Notes: generated from the sequence alone by a model not told the origin. Positions 1-9,759 are shown, counted from the first letter of the stretch. The stretch: 64,000 bases of DNA from Streptococcus cristatus ATCC 51100 (GCF_000222765.1 NZ_AFUE01000006.1:360001-424000); one strand, 5' to 3'. Program-made: numbers and translations.

Positions 1-27
1 AACTTTCCTTTTTACAGTTTCTAGCTA

Positions 28-657
28 TTATTTTGTACCAAAGAGGCGGTCACCAGCATCTCCGAGACCTGGAACGATGTAGCCGTGCTCATTAAGATGA
101 TCATCAAGGGCAGCAGTGAAGATATCTACATCAGGATGAGCATCCTGCAAGGCTTTGACACCTTCTGGAGCAGACACTAAGCAGACAAAGGTGATGTTGC
201 TTGCACCACGTTTTTTAAGTGAATCTACAGCCAAAATAGCAGATCCACCCGTAGCCAACATTGGATCGACAACAAAGATTTGACGTTGGTCAATGTCTTC
301 TGGCAATTTTACCAAATATTCAACTGGCTTCAAGGTCTCTTCATCACGGTACATTCCGATGTGGCCGACTTTAGCAGCAGGAACCAAGCTCAGGAGACCA
401 TCCACCATACCGATACCAGCCCGCAAGATTGGGACAATAGCCAATTTTTTCCCTGCAATCTGCTTTTGAACTGTTTTCGTAATTGGTGTTTCAATTTCTA
501 CATCTTCAAGTGGTAAATCGCGCAAAACTTCGTATCCCATCAGCATTGCGATTTCATCTACCAATTCACGAAAAGCTTTAGTAGAGGTATCTGTACGACG
601 CAAGATAGATAATTTATGCTGAATGAGTGGATGAGCGATAACTTCAAGTTTTCCCAT
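28..657 (-). CDS. upp: uracil phosphoribosyltransferase
   Basis: Pyrimidine salvage enzyme that makes UMP from uracil and PRPP in the cytoplasm. The PRPP-binding loop DPMLATGGS lies at residues 131-139 and the uracil-contacting C-terminus ([13 protein letters not shown]) is intact. At 209 residues it has the normal family length. An in-frame start 7 codons upstream exists, but the ATG at 657 gives the usual MGKLEV N-terminus and has AAGGA upstream, so it is preferred. It is probably monocistronic in this window: the upstream ftsY operon ends in its own terminator and an extended -10 box precedes upp. Confidence 0.97.
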   Translation of the reverse strand: MGKLEVIAHPLIQHKLSILRRTDTSTKAFRELVDEIAMLMGYEVLRDLPLEDVEIETPITKTVQKQIAGKKLAIVPILRAGIGMVDGLLSLVPAAKVGHIGMYRDEETLKPVEYLVKLPEDIDQRQIFVVDPMLATGGSAILAVDSLKKRGASNITFVCLVSAPEGVKALQDAHPDVDIFTAALDDHLNEHGYIVPGLGDAGDRLFGTK

Positions 658-690
658 GATTGGATTTCCTTCTTTCAATTTATTCTTCTT

Positions 691-699
691 ATTATATCA
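691..699 (-). promoter_or_regulatory. extended -10 promoter of upp
   Basis: TGATATAAT on the minus strand (TATAAT at 691-696 with TG one base upstream), about 35 bases before the upp start. No good -35 is visible, as expected for an extended -10 promoter. It follows directly on the ftsY terminator. Confidence 0.6.
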
Positions 700-701
700 A
701 A

Positions 702-739
702 AAAGAAGAAAAAAGGCTTGCAACAAGCAAACCTTTTCA
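702..739 (-). terminator. terminator after ftsY operon
   Basis: On the minus strand the stem GCTTG-TTG-CAAGC, extended by AAAGG/CTTTT across a bulge, is followed by a T-rich tract. It lies between the ftsY stop and the upp promoter and should end the rnc-smc-HAD-HAD-ftsY transcript. Confidence 0.6.
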
Positions 740-801
740 TCTATTTTGATTACTTTTTGATAGAAGAGTTTGATTTCAATTTAGGCTTTATTGATAGACT
801 A

Positions 802-2298
802 TTACACCAAACCTTCTAAGAGGCCTCTCATAAAGTTCTCAGAATTAAACTCGCCGATGTCGTCAATTTTCTCGCCAAAACCAATCAGTTTCACTGGAAT
901 ATCCAGTTCCTGACGAATGGCAAGAACAACCCCACCGCGCGCAGTTCCGTCAATCTTAGTCAGGACAATACCTGTCACAGGTGTGATTTTTGAAAATTCC
1001 TTGGCTTGAACCAGCGCATTTTGACCCGTAGAGGCATCCAAGGCCAAGAAAGTTTCATGTGGCGCTGCTGGATCTACCCGCTTGATAATGCGACCGATTT
1101 TTTCCAGCTCTGCCATGAGATTGTCTTTATTTTGCAAGCGACCAGCTGTATCGATCATGAGAATATCAACATTTTCAGCCTTGGCTCTTTCCAAACCGTC
1201 AAACACGACACTGGCAGGATCGCTCTTTTCTGGACCAGTCACAACGGGCACATCGACTCGACGCCCCCACTCAGCCAACTGGGCAACAGCTCCAGCCCGG
1301 AAGGTATCTGCTGCCACCAGCATCACTTTTTTACCTTCTTGCTTGTATTTATAGGCCAATTTGCCTATTGAGGTCGTCTTCCCTACTCCATTTACACCGA
1401 CAAAGAGCATGACAGTCAAACCGTTTTGGAAATTGATTTTTTCATTAAAGCGGCCATCTTTCTCATAAATGTCCACCAATTTTTCAATAATCAGCTGGCG
1501 CAAGGCGTCTGGTTTCTTAGCATTTTCTAGACGTGCTTCATAGCGCAAGTCCTCAGTTAGGTTGGAAGCTACCTGCACACCGACATCACTGGTAATCAGC
1601 AGTTCTTCCAAGTCTTCAAAGAAATCTTCGTCAACTGAGCGGAAATTTGCAAAGAAGGCATTGAGACGAGCACCAAATCCAGTCCGCGTCTTTTTGAGAC
1701 TGCGGTCATACTTTTCTTGGACGCTCTCTTCCTGGTATTCAGCCGTTTCTGCTTGAGGTAGTTCTTCCTCTGCCTCTTCTCCATACTCGGTCGAAGCTAC
1801 TTGTGACGAAGCGCTTGCTTCCTGCTCACTTGATACTTCTTGCTCTGGTTCGTGGCTGATTTGCTCTCTAGCTGCAGCCAAACGCTCCTGCAATTCTTGG
1901 TAATAATCTCTGCTTTCAGTCGCCGCTTCTGATTCGCTATTACTTTCCAAAGCTTGATTTTCTGAAGTTTCAGACTGCTCTTCTGCTTCAGCCAAAACTT
2001 GTTCAGGAATTTCCTGATCTTCAAGCACTGGTTCAGATAAGTCAGCTTGTTGACTAGTTGGGGCAAATTCCTGCTCAGAAATTGCTGAAACTGCAGGCTC
2101 TGTATTCTCTTCTGGCACAGATTCTACTATCGGAGTTTCCGCTGTTTCTTCACTAGAAGCAGCAAGGGGCTGGGGTTTTGCCTCAGCTGGAACTTCAGTC
2201 TCTGTAGTCTGATAACTCTCCTCTGCCTGTTCCTCTATCTGGGGCTTTTCTTCAAGTTCCTCTTTTTTACGTCCAAAAAGACGGTCAAATAATCCCAT
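802..2298 (-). CDS. ftsY: signal recognition particle receptor FtsY
   Basis: SRP-receptor GTPase that docks the SRP-ribosome complex at the membrane for co-translational insertion. The 498-residue product has a long acidic, Glu/Gln/Ser-rich N-terminal region (about residues 10-195) that is low complexity, then the N domain and the G domain: P-loop GVNGVGKTT at 301-309, DTAGR at 383-387, TKIDG at 447-451. The acidic extension is common in streptococcal FtsY and probably contacts membrane or translocon. It is the last gene of the operon, 3 bases after the HAD gene. Confidence 0.97.
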   Translation of the reverse strand: MGLFDRLFGRKKEELEEKPQIEEQAEESYQTTETEVPAEAKPQPLAASSEETAETPIVESVPEENTEPAVSAISEQEFAPTSQQADLSEPVLEDQEIPEQVLAEAEEQSETSENQALESNSESEAATESRDYYQELQERLAAAREQISHEPEQEVSSEQEASASSQVASTEYGEEAEEELPQAETAEYQEESVQEKYDRSLKKTRTGFGARLNAFFANFRSVDEDFFEDLEELLITSDVGVQVASNLTEDLRYEARLENAKKPDALRQLIIEKLVDIYEKDGRFNEKINFQNGLTVMLFVGVNGVGKTTSIGKLAYKYKQEGKKVMLVAADTFRAGAVAQLAEWGRRVDVPVVTGPEKSDPASVVFDGLERAKAENVDILMIDTAGRLQNKDNLMAELEKIGRIIKRVDPAAPHETFLALDASTGQNALVQAKEFSKITPVTGIVLTKIDGTARGGVVLAIRQELDIPVKLIGFGEKIDDIGEFNSENFMRGLLEGLV

Positions 2299-2301
2299 TC
2301 T

Positions 2302-3120
2302 TTAGTTCTCCTTCAATACATATTTCCGAATTGCCCAAGCAACTGCATCTTCATCATTGGTCATCGGGGTGACAACTTCTGCGACTTCCTTGACTTCTGG
2401 CACGGCATTTTGCATGGCTACTCCTAGACCAGCCCAAGCAATCATTGACAAATCATTGGCTTCGTCACCGCAGGCCATAACTTGGCTTTTATCAATTCCC
2501 AAGTGGGCAATCAGTTTCTCCAAACCAGTCGCCTTGTGGACATTTTTCGGTGACCATTCCAGCAACATTTCTCGTGATTTGAAAATTTCATACTGGTCAA
2601 ACAGTTCGGGCGAAATGTGAGGAATGGCTACGTCCAGCGGTTCCTGAGCAAAGGCTGTGACGCATTTATTGTAGGTAATCTGGCTAGAAAGGTCTTCAAA
2701 AGCAATGGATTCAAAGTTCAGAGCTGGATTAAACTCCGCATATAGCGATGCTTGGTCTGATTGAATCTGATAAACCAAGCCACCATCAATCGCATCCAGA
2801 GGCAGACCCAATTTCTCAGTCTCTTCATAAATTCTAGCTACATCATCGTAGGCAAAGACCGTTTTATCTAAAATTTCGCCAGTATTGCGCTGAACCAAAC
2901 CACCATTAAAGGTAATGGTGTATTCATCTACCTGACCATCGGTGCCCAGTTCATGCAGAAAAAATTCCATAGCCTTAAGCGGACGCCCTGTGGTCAATAC
3001 AATTTTGACACCCTGCTGTTGAGCCGCTTTGAGCGCTGCTAGATTCTCTTCAGAAATCTTTTTATCCGTGGTCAAAAGCGTCCCGTCCAAATCCAAAGCA
3101 ATCAATTTAATATCAGCCAT
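2302..3120 (-). CDS. Cof-type HAD phosphatase (YidA-like)
   Basis: Haloacid-dehalogenase superfamily hydrolase of 272 residues. The nucleophile motif DLDGT lies at residues 10-14 and the metal-binding GDEANDLSM motif near residue 217; the large cap between them is typical of the Cof/YidA sugar-phosphate phosphatases. The physiological substrate cannot be read from sequence. Its start overlaps the stop of the next HAD gene by one base, and it precedes ftsY by 3 bases, so all are co-transcribed with smc and rnc. Confidence 0.9.
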   Translation of the reverse strand: MADIKLIALDLDGTLLTTDKKISEENLAALKAAQQQGVKIVLTTGRPLKAMEFFLHELGTDGQVDEYTITFNGGLVQRNTGEILDKTVFAYDDVARIYEETEKLGLPLDAIDGGLVYQIQSDQASLYAEFNPALNFESIAFEDLSSQITYNKCVTAFAQEPLDVAIPHISPELFDQYEIFKSREMLLEWSPKNVHKATGLEKLIAHLGIDKSQVMACGDEANDLSMIAWAGLGVAMQNAVPEVKEVAEVVTPMTNDEDAVAWAIRKYVLKEN

Positions 3121-3914
3121 TACAAGCCCTCCATGTAGGTCATAACAGATTGGGCCGCATGGTGGCCAATCACTTCTTTCGCAACTGCCAAAATTTCCAG
3201 TCGCGCATTTTCCGGTGCAATCGGGTGTCCTACCACCTGCATCATATGCAGGTCATTGAGATTATCACCAAAAGCCATAACTTGATCCATCTCTAGACCT
3301 AGCTTCTTAGCCAGCTCGACAAGAGCCACCCCTTTATCCACGTAATCCAGCACGATATCAATCGACTTATAGCCCGTTGTCATCGCCTTGACACCTGCGA
3401 CATTCTCATTGACCCAGGCTTCGCCATCGGCCACTGTTTCTTCGCTGAAATTGGTCGTAAATTTAAAGATCTCGTCTGTAATCTCACTAAAATCAGCAAC
3501 TTTTTGGATATTTTCATTATAATTAGCGCTGAAAGAGAGATAAGTCGGATCTACTGTCTCTAGGACATAACAGCCTTTTTTCCCTGTTAGGAGCAACTCG
3601 TTGATATTGACAAAGGGCGACTCCTTGAGCTTGTCAAATACCTTGAGATAAAATTCTCTTGGCATGGTTGCTTCGTATAGATCTTTTCCTCGGAACTCTA
3701 CAAGGCTGCCATTTTCCGCGATAAAGATAATATCATCCCGAACTTCATGAAAGAGCTTTTCAAGAGAAAGAATTCCTCGACCGCTGGCAACAGCAAAGTA
3801 GATGCCCTTTTCTCGAAACTGAGCTAGCAGGTGCTTGAGCCGCTCCATATCAAACTGGCCCTTGTCATCTAAAAAAGTACCGTCCATATCTGTTGCTACT
3901 AATTTTATGCTCAT
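3120..3914 (-). CDS. Cof-type HAD phosphatase
   Basis: Second HAD hydrolase in tandem, 264 residues, with DMDGT near residue 10 and GDNLNDLHMM near residue 216. It belongs to the Cof subfamily but diverges clearly from its neighbour, so the pair is not a recent duplication. The smc stop lies only 1 base upstream, indicating translational coupling. Substrate unknown; sugar phosphates or flavin-type phosphates are typical of the family. Confidence 0.9.
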   Translation of the reverse strand: MSIKLVATDMDGTFLDDKGQFDMERLKHLLAQFREKGIYFAVASGRGILSLEKLFHEVRDDIIFIAENGSLVEFRGKDLYEATMPREFYLKVFDKLKESPFVNINELLLTGKKGCYVLETVDPTYLSFSANYNENIQKVADFSEITDEIFKFTTNFSEETVADGEAWVNENVAGVKAMTTGYKSIDIVLDYVDKGVALVELAKKLGLEMDQVMAFGDNLNDLHMMQVVGHPIAPENARLEILAVAKEVIGHHAAQSVMTYMEGL

Positions 3915-3915
3915 A

Positions 3916-6900
3916 CTATAAACTTTCTAAATCTTTTAACTTGACCGATACAATCTTGGAAACTCCTGACTCCTGCATGGTTACTCCATAGATAGAGTCT
4001 GCTGCAGACATGGTTCCCTTGCGGTGGGTCACAACGATAAACTGGCTTTCTTTGTCAAAGCGATTGAGATAATCCCCAAAGCGCTTAACATTGGCCTCAT
4101 CCAGAGCTGCTTCTACTTCATCCAAGATGACAAAAGGAATAGTCTTGACGCGGATAATGGAGAAGAGTAAGGCTAAGGCTGATAGGGCTTTTTCTCCCCC
4201 ACTCATAAGATTGAGAGATTGGATTTTCTTGCCTGGAGGCTGAACTGAAATCTCTACCCCAGCTGTCAGCAGATCGCCTTCTGTCAAGATCAGGTCAGCT
4301 GAACCGCCGCCAAACATCTGGCTAAAGGTCAGCTTGAAGCTTTCACGAATGGCTTCAAAAGTTGTTTGGAAACGTTCCTTGACCTCGTCATTCATCTCTT
4401 CAATGGTTTCCAAGAGGAGATTTTTGGCCGAGAGTACGTCATTCCGCTGACTATTGAGGAAGTTCAGGCGGCTGCTAACTTCTTCAAACTGCTCTACTGC
4501 ATCCAAATTGACCGGTCCCAAAGCACGAATAGCCTTTTCTAAGTCTTTGACTTGAGCTTCCGCAGCTGCAAGATTTTCCAAAGAGCGGGCTCTTTGATCA
4601 GCCTCTTCAAAGCTGATCTGGTAATTATCCGTCAGATTGGTCAGCAGACGACGCAAGACATCTGAAAACTTCTCTTTTTCTGCCTCTGCCTTGGCCTGAC
4701 GACGAATCAGACTTTCGTTCTGCTGACGGGCTTGGTCTAAATGCCCTAGAATATCCTCAGACTGCCCCTCTAAGTCGTCCAACTCAAATTTAAGTCGGAT
4801 GAGGTTCTGATCCAAGTCTGTCTTCTTTTCTTGAGCAGTCTTGAGCTGTTCTTCCAAGACAGAAATATCCACCTTCTGGCTGACCGCTTCTTCCTTTTGC
4901 TCTATCAAAAGTTGCAAAGTAGCGACTTCCTTGTCCAGAGCAGCCTTCTCCTCTAGCAAACGCGACAAATCATTCTTCTCAAAGCGCTGGCTAGAAGTCA
5001 GCTCTGTGCTCTTCAATTTCAGTTCAGACAAGTTAGCCGATAGCTGATCGAAACGATCCTGAACAGCGTTTTTATTCGACTTGACTTGCTCAATTTCTGT
5101 AGTAATAGCTGTTTTTGCAGCCTCAATAGCCGACAGCCGCTCTTCCATTTTTTTCTTTTCAGCCAGGCCTGCTGTTTCAGTCTGGCTAGCCAAATCCTGC
5201 TCCTGTAGATGCTCCAGCTGGCTGAGTTCTGCAACCCGCTCCGCAATCTGTTCGTAGGCCAGCTTGACCCTTTGCTCCGTCAAGCGAGCTTGCTCACCCT
5301 CAGACTTGATAGCTTCCAAGGCTTGCTTAGCCTCTGAGAGCTGAGATTGCAAGCTTTCGACTTGCCGCTCCTGAGCTTTCAGCTTCTGGGACTGCTGCTC
5401 CATTTCTCCAAGCAGGCTGTCCAGTTCAGGCTTGATAAAGATTGTGTTATTATTGCGATTAGCTCCTCCAGCGTAAGAGCCGCCTGTGCGCAGTTCCGTG
5501 CCGTCCAGCGTTACAATTCTGACTTGGTAACGAACCTGACGGGCAGCTGTACGCGCATGTTCAATCGTATCAAAGATTGCGGTTGTTCCCAGCAGATTTT
5601 GGAAAATATTCTCCAAATCTGCCTCATAAGTAACCAGCTCTGAAGCTATACCTAGGAAGCCCGGGCTGGCCTCAATTTTGGATCGATTTTGCTCGGGGAG
5701 TTGACGAGCCTTGATGGTCGTCAGAGGCAGGAAAGTAGCCCGACCAGCTCGATTTTTCTTGAGAAAATCAATGGCTCTGGTCGCTGCAGCCTCATCCTCA
5801 ACGATGATATGCTGGCTGCTTGCCCCCAGCGCAATTTCCAAAGCAGTCTGGTACTGAGAATCGAAGCTTAATTTCTCGCTGACTGCCCCGACAATACCAC
5901 CCAGACGATCAGCTTCCTGCAGGACACTTTTCACTCCCGCATAAAAATTACTGTGATTTTTAAGGATAGCTTCTAAACTGGCTGCACGGGCTTTTTTATT
6001 TTTCAAATCATCCAGCAGGGCAAACATGCTGGTCTGCTCATTTTGATAAGCAGTCGCCAACTTCTCGACCTGCCCCTGCTGCTCCTGATACTGTTCTAGC
6101 AAGGCTCTGAGGGCAGTCTGAGCTTCTTCTAATTCTGCCTGTCGAGCCGCTTCTTCTGCCCGACCAGCTTTTAAATCAGCCTGTAGTTTGCTAAACTTTG
6201 CCTGTTTACTGGCAGCTTGGCTCCGCTCATTCTCCAGACGATTTTCTAGCGAGGTCAAGTCGTTGGACAGATCTGCTTCTTCTTGCATGAGCTTGACGTA
6301 ACGATCCCGCAGATTTTCAATCAACTGATCTGGGTCATCTGAAAAGTCTGCCAATTCTGCTTCCAACTGGCTCATAGCCTCTTGATTTTCTGTCAACTGG
6401 ACTGCTAAATCAGCCAGATGAGCTTCCTTGGAGGAAATATCAGCCGTCAACTGCTGGCTTTTTTCTCTCAGTCCAGCCAAACGTTCTTCATTTTCCAAAC
6501 GGCTGCTAGCTGCCTGACTCGATTCCAACTTGGCTAGGTCTATCTGGCGTTCCAAATCACTGATCAAACGAGTCAGTTCCAAAAGACTGGCCTGATCGTC
6601 AGATAGTCTTTGATTCACTTCCTGACGTTTAACCTTGATTTCTTGATTTTCACGCTCCAATTCGTCCCGTTTCGTATAATAGGCCGCTAGTTCCTGCTTG
6701 ATACTCTCCAAATCAGCTTCTGCCGCCGTCAAATCAGTTTTATTCGCCTTAATCTGAGCCACCAAGACATCTAGATAAAGTTCCTGACGCTCTTGATCCA
6801 GTTCTAAAAAGCGCTTGGCCGTCTCAGCCTGCTTTTCCAGTGGCTTGACTTGACTATCCAGCTCGTAGATAATATCTTCCAAGCGATCCAGATTGTCTTG

Positions 6901-7452
6901 AGTCTGCGCCAGCTTGCTTTCTGTTTCCTTACGACGGGTCTTGTATTTGAGCACTCCAGCCGCTTCTTCAAAAATTGCCCGACGCTCTTCTGGTTTGCTG
7001 TTAAAGATTTCCTCTACCTTACCTTGGGAAATGATGGAGAAAGAATCCCGTCCTAGCCCTGTATCCATGAAAAGGTCATGGACATCGCGCAGACGGACCT
7101 TTTTGCCGTCAATCTTGTACTCGCTATCACCACTTCGATAGATATGGCGCTCGACACGAATTTCCTTGCCTGCTTGCTTGATAAACTGGTCCTGATTATC
7201 CAAAACCACAACGACCGAAGCATAGTTGAGGGGCTTGCGGTTCTCCGTCCCTGCAAAGATGACATCGGGCATCTTACCGCCCCGCAGACTCTTAACGCTC
7301 GACTCACCCAGAGCCCAGCGCAGGCTCTCCGTAATGTTGGACTTGCCTGAGCCATTGGGACCAACAACAGCAGTCACCCCTTGATCAAAAACCACCTTGG
7401 TCTTATCTGCAAATGACTTGAAGCCCTGAATTTCAATTTCCTTTAAAAACAT
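3916..7452 (-). CDS. smc: chromosome partition protein SMC
   Basis: Condensin ATPase that organises and segregates the chromosome with ScpA/ScpB. The 1178-residue product has Walker A GPNGSGKSN at 31-39, a first long coiled coil to about 490, the hinge at roughly 500-670 with its Gly-rich patch, a second coiled coil, the signature MSGGEKAL from 1083 and Walker B ILDEVEAALDEAN from 1109. Length and order are standard. It overlaps the rnc stop (TAATG), the conserved rnc-smc-ftsY arrangement of Gram-positives. Confidence 0.98.
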   Translation of the reverse strand: MFLKEIEIQGFKSFADKTKVVFDQGVTAVVGPNGSGKSNITESLRWALGESSVKSLRGGKMPDVIFAGTENRKPLNYASVVVVLDNQDQFIKQAGKEIRVERHIYRSGDSEYKIDGKKVRLRDVHDLFMDTGLGRDSFSIISQGKVEEIFNSKPEERRAIFEEAAGVLKYKTRRKETESKLAQTQDNLDRLEDIIYELDSQVKPLEKQAETAKRFLELDQERQELYLDVLVAQIKANKTDLTAAEADLESIKQELAAYYTKRDELERENQEIKVKRQEVNQRLSDDQASLLELTRLISDLERQIDLAKLESSQAASSRLENEERLAGLREKSQQLTADISSKEAHLADLAVQLTENQEAMSQLEAELADFSDDPDQLIENLRDRYVKLMQEEADLSNDLTSLENRLENERSQAASKQAKFSKLQADLKAGRAEEAARQAELEEAQTALRALLEQYQEQQGQVEKLATAYQNEQTSMFALLDDLKNKKARAASLEAILKNHSNFYAGVKSVLQEADRLGGIVGAVSEKLSFDSQYQTALEIALGASSQHIIVEDEAAATRAIDFLKKNRAGRATFLPLTTIKARQLPEQNRSKIEASPGFLGIASELVTYEADLENIFQNLLGTTAIFDTIEHARTAARQVRYQVRIVTLDGTELRTGGSYAGGANRNNNTIFIKPELDSLLGEMEQQSQKLKAQERQVESLQSQLSEAKQALEAIKSEGEQARLTEQRVKLAYEQIAERVAELSQLEHLQEQDLASQTETAGLAEKKKMEERLSAIEAAKTAITTEIEQVKSNKNAVQDRFDQLSANLSELKLKSTELTSSQRFEKNDLSRLLEEKAALDKEVATLQLLIEQKEEAVSQKVDISVLEEQLKTAQEKKTDLDQNLIRLKFELDDLEGQSEDILGHLDQARQQNESLIRRQAKAEAEKEKFSDVLRRLLTNLTDNYQISFEEADQRARSLENLAAAEAQVKDLEKAIRALGPVNLDAVEQFEEVSSRLNFLNSQRNDVLSAKNLLLETIEEMNDEVKERFQTTFEAIRESFKLTFSQMFGGGSADLILTEGDLLTAGVEISVQPPGKKIQSLNLMSGGEKALSALALLFSIIRVKTIPFVILDEVEAALDEANVKRFGDYLNRFDKESQFIVVTHRKGTMSAADSIYGVTMQESGVSKIVSVKLKDLESL

Positions 7453-8141
7453 TAGTGACTTTCCTTTTCAAATGCATCCTTGGCAGCTTCCTGCTCAGCC
7501 AATTTTTTAGAACGGCCCTGTCCCTGACCAGCTTTTTGACCATTGATCAACACAGCCACAGCAAAGTTCTTAGCATGGGCTGGCCCCGTCTCATCTGTAA
7601 CCTGATAGACAATCTCCACATCGCCATTAACTTGAAGGAGTTCTTGCAACTTAGTCTTATAGTCTGTCACTTGCTCAAAGTCACCCGCTTCCACCTTGGG
7701 AATCATGACTTGATAAATAAAAGCCTTGACAGTCTCCACATCCTTATCCAAAAGAAGGGCACCCAAAAAGGCCTCAAATAAGTCCCCCAGAATGGTATCC
7801 CGATTACGGCCTCCTGACTTTTCCTCACCGCGACCCAGCTTGATAAATTGATCAAACTGACAATCCCGCGCAAAGCCAGCCAAACTCTCCTCCCGAACAA
7901 TCATGGAGCGTAGTTTTGACAAATCTCCTTCTGGTTTTTTGGGGTATTTTTTATATAAATACTCAGAAATAATCAGCTGCAGAACAGCGTCTCCTAAAAA
8001 TTCCAGGCGTTCATTGTGTGAAATTTTTAAGAGGCGGTGCTCATTGGCATAGCTGGTGTGAGTAAAAGCGGTCTCTAGCAGACTGCTGTCTTCAAACACC
8101 AGTCCAAACTGCTCCAGCAGTGCATCTTTTAATTGTTCCAT
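7452..8141 (-). CDS. rnc: ribonuclease III
   Basis: Double-strand-specific endoribonuclease that processes rRNA precursors and regulatory duplexes. The 229-residue product has the family signature [12 protein letters not shown] at 43-54, the second catalytic pair D120/E123 in GDLFEAFLG, and a C-terminal double-stranded RNA-binding domain (about 160-229). It is first gene of the operon; its stop overlaps the smc start. The Shine-Dalgarno before the ATG is weak (GAAAAAG), and a small hairpin (CATGCT/AGCATG) lies in the leader. Confidence 0.97.
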   Translation of the reverse strand: MEQLKDALLEQFGLVFEDSSLLETAFTHTSYANEHRLLKISHNERLEFLGDAVLQLIISEYLYKKYPKKPEGDLSKLRSMIVREESLAGFARDCQFDQFIKLGRGEEKSGGRNRDTILGDLFEAFLGALLLDKDVETVKAFIYQVMIPKVEAGDFEQVTDYKTKLQELLQVNGDVEIVYQVTDETGPAHAKNFAVAVLINGQKAGQGQGRSKKLAEQEAAKDAFEKESH

Positions 8142-8224
8142 AGTTTCTTTTTCATGCTAGGCCAAGGCAGAGCATGAGTCCAATCCATCCTTTCTAAAAT
8201 GATGTTCTTTGTGAACTATCTACC

Positions 8225-8233
8225 ATTATACCA
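8225..8233 (-). promoter_or_regulatory. extended -10 promoter of the rnc operon
   Basis: TGGTATAAT on the minus strand, with TATAAT at 8225-8230. It lies about 85 bases before rnc and immediately downstream of the DUF454 terminator, giving rnc-smc-ftsY its own start point. Confidence 0.6.
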
Positions 8234-8258
8234 AAAAACAAGTGCCAACGCACTTGTT
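8231..8258 (-). terminator. terminator after DUF454 gene
   Basis: Perfect 9-bp stem AACAAGTGC/GCACTTGTT with a 4-base loop, followed on the minus strand by a run of T. It partly overlaps the next promoter. Confidence 0.85.
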
Positions 8259-8286
8259 TACTTGTCTTCTTAGCCTAATTCCCGGT

Positions 8287-8646
8287 CTATTCCTTATCTG
8301 GGATGACCTTGAAAAGATAATAGGTAATAAAGATTGTCAGGGCGAACAAGAAAATTTTCACCCAAATTATCGGTGCTAACGCAATAGAAATTCCCATCAA
8401 GATATAGATGGACACGATAATCTTTTTCTTTCGCTCCTTGGCAATCGAGCCGGTCTCCCTAAAATCTGCGACATAGGTCTGGTATATCTTGGTGTGATAA
8501 AGCCAATTTTCAATCCGCTTGGAACTGCGCGAAAAGCAAGCAATAGACAAAAGTAAAAAAGGAGTCGTAGGAAGAAGGGCCAGAAAAATCCCCAGCACTC
8601 CTAGAGCTAAAGATAGACAGGCAATCACAAAATAAATCAAGCGCAT
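8287..8646 (-). CDS. DUF454 (YbaN-like) membrane protein
   Basis: A 119-residue integral membrane protein. Hydrophobic segments lie at about residues 3-23 (with the LALLPTTPFLLL stretch typical of the YbaN/DUF454 family just after) and two more at about 70-112. The central stretch FSRSSKRIENWLYHT resembles the family core. Function unknown. GAGGAAACCAAATG gives a clear ribosome-binding site. It is a single-gene unit between its own terminator and the intergenic repeat. Confidence 0.8.
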   Translation of the reverse strand: MRLIYFVIACLSLALGVLGIFLALLPTTPFLLLSIACFSRSSKRIENWLYHTKIYQTYVADFRETGSIAKERKKKIIVSIYILMGISIALAPIIWVKIFLFALTIFITYYLFKVIPDKE

Positions 8647-8759
8647 TTGGTTTCCTCACGTACGTTTTCATGGTCATTCTTTGGCTTCCTTTCTAGTATA
8701 AAAAACAAGCTAAAAAATATAAAACTAGTTTCCCATAAAAAATAATTCTTGTCAATCCT

Positions 8760-8940
8760 AAAAAAGAGGCTGGGACAAAAGTCCTAGCCTCTCAATTGTC
8801 TTTGGATTGTCGAGCAAGACGCAGTGGTTGAGTGGGCTCTACTACGCTGATTGCATCAGCTTTTACAGCCCTACTCAACTGTGCGGAGGTGGGACGACGA
8901 AATCGAATTCTAACGAATTACCGATTTCTGTCCCACTCTC
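8760..8940 (-). repeat. structured intergenic repeat with terminal terminator
   Basis: About 180 bases of non-coding sequence made of three nested inverted repeats. Read on the minus strand: GTGGGAC-a-GAAATCG ... CGATTTC-gtc-GTCCCAC (8889-8936) with an inner AATTC/GAATT hairpin; GTTGAGT-a-GGGCT ... AGCCC-ACTCAAC (8827-8879) enclosing GCTGAT/ATCAGC; and GAGGCTaGGAC-TTTT-GTCCcAGCCTC (8766-8792, one A-C mismatch) followed by T6. I recall near-identical elements scattered in other streptococcal genomes, but no search was run. Here it can terminate the vicRKX transcript. The terminal stem recurs at 22919-22946. Confidence 0.7.
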
Positions 8941-8958
8941 TTTCTGAGCGACTGATGA

Positions 8959-9759
8959 TTAGATATTTACCAAAGGCGTTGCAGTGTCGGGAGAGGTATC
9001 AAAGACTTGGAAATCATGACCCACTGGCAAGTCAGCTTGGGCCAGTTGATTGACCATGGTCATATGAGCCAGCTCCTTGATATTATTTTCCTTGCTCAAA
9101 TGCCCCAGATAGATGCGCTTGGTGCGATTGCCAAGTGTGCGAATCATGGTTTCCGCACCATCTTCATTGGATAAATGTCCCAAGTCAGATAGGATGCGCT
9201 GTTTCAGGCTCCACGGGTAGGCACCGCTCCGGAGAATCTCAATATCATGATTGCTCTCAATCAAATAAGCATCTGCATTCTCAATCACTCCAGCCATACG
9301 GTCACTGACATAGCCCGTATCCGTCAGCATAACAAAGCTCTTACCATCCTTCATGAAGCGATAAAACTGGGGAGCAGCTGCATCGTGGCTCACTCCAAAA
9401 CTTTCGACATCTAAGTCGCCGAAGGTTTTCATCTTACCCATTTCAAAGATATGCTTCTGACTGGCATCCAGCTTGCCCAAGTCCTTTTCCATCGCTCGCC
9501 AGGTTGCTTCGTTGGCATAAATATCTAGATTGTATTTACGCGCCAAAACCCCCACACCATGGATGTGATCCTTGTGCTCATGGGTGACCAAAATAGCATC
9601 TAAATCTTCTGGTTTGCGGTCAATTTCGCTCAGAAGGCTCGTAATTTTTTTCCCTGATAGACCAGCATCGACAAGTAGGCGTTTTTGGTCTGTTTCCAGA
9701 TAAAAGCAATTACCACTCGAGCCTGATGCTAGAATACTATATTGAAATCCCTTAGTCAT
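8959..9759 (-). CDS. vicX: metallo-beta-lactamase-fold protein VicX/WalJ
   Basis: Third gene of the vicRKX operon; MBL-fold hydrolase with the metal-binding HEHKDH motif at about residues 60-65 and an N-terminal SILASGSSGN typical of WalJ/YycJ. Members act as nucleases or modulators of wall signalling; the precise role in streptococci is not settled. The ATG at 9759 lies inside the end of vicK; a GTG two codons upstream (9765) is also possible. Operon position and overlap argue for translational coupling to vicK. Confidence 0.93.
   Translation of the reverse strand: MTKGFQYSILASGSSGNCFYLETDQKRLLVDAGLSGKKITSLLSEIDRKPEDLDAILVTHEHKDHIHGVGVLARKYNLDIYANEATWRAMEKDLGKLDASQKHIFEMGKMKTFGDLDVESFGVSHDAAAPQFYRFMKDGKSFVMLTDTGYVSDRMAGVIENADAYLIESNHDIEILRSGAYPWSLKQRILSDLGHLSNEDGAETMIRTLGNRTKRIYLGHLSKENNIKELAHMTMVNQLAQADLPVGHDFQVFDTSPDTATPLVNI

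Noticed and set aside
802-2298. Acidic N-terminal half of FtsY as a foreign fusion
   Set aside because: Long acidic low-complexity extensions are normal for streptococcal FtsY.
7053-7367. 104-codon ORF overlapping the start of smc
   Set aside because: Alternate frame of the highly conserved SMC head domain.
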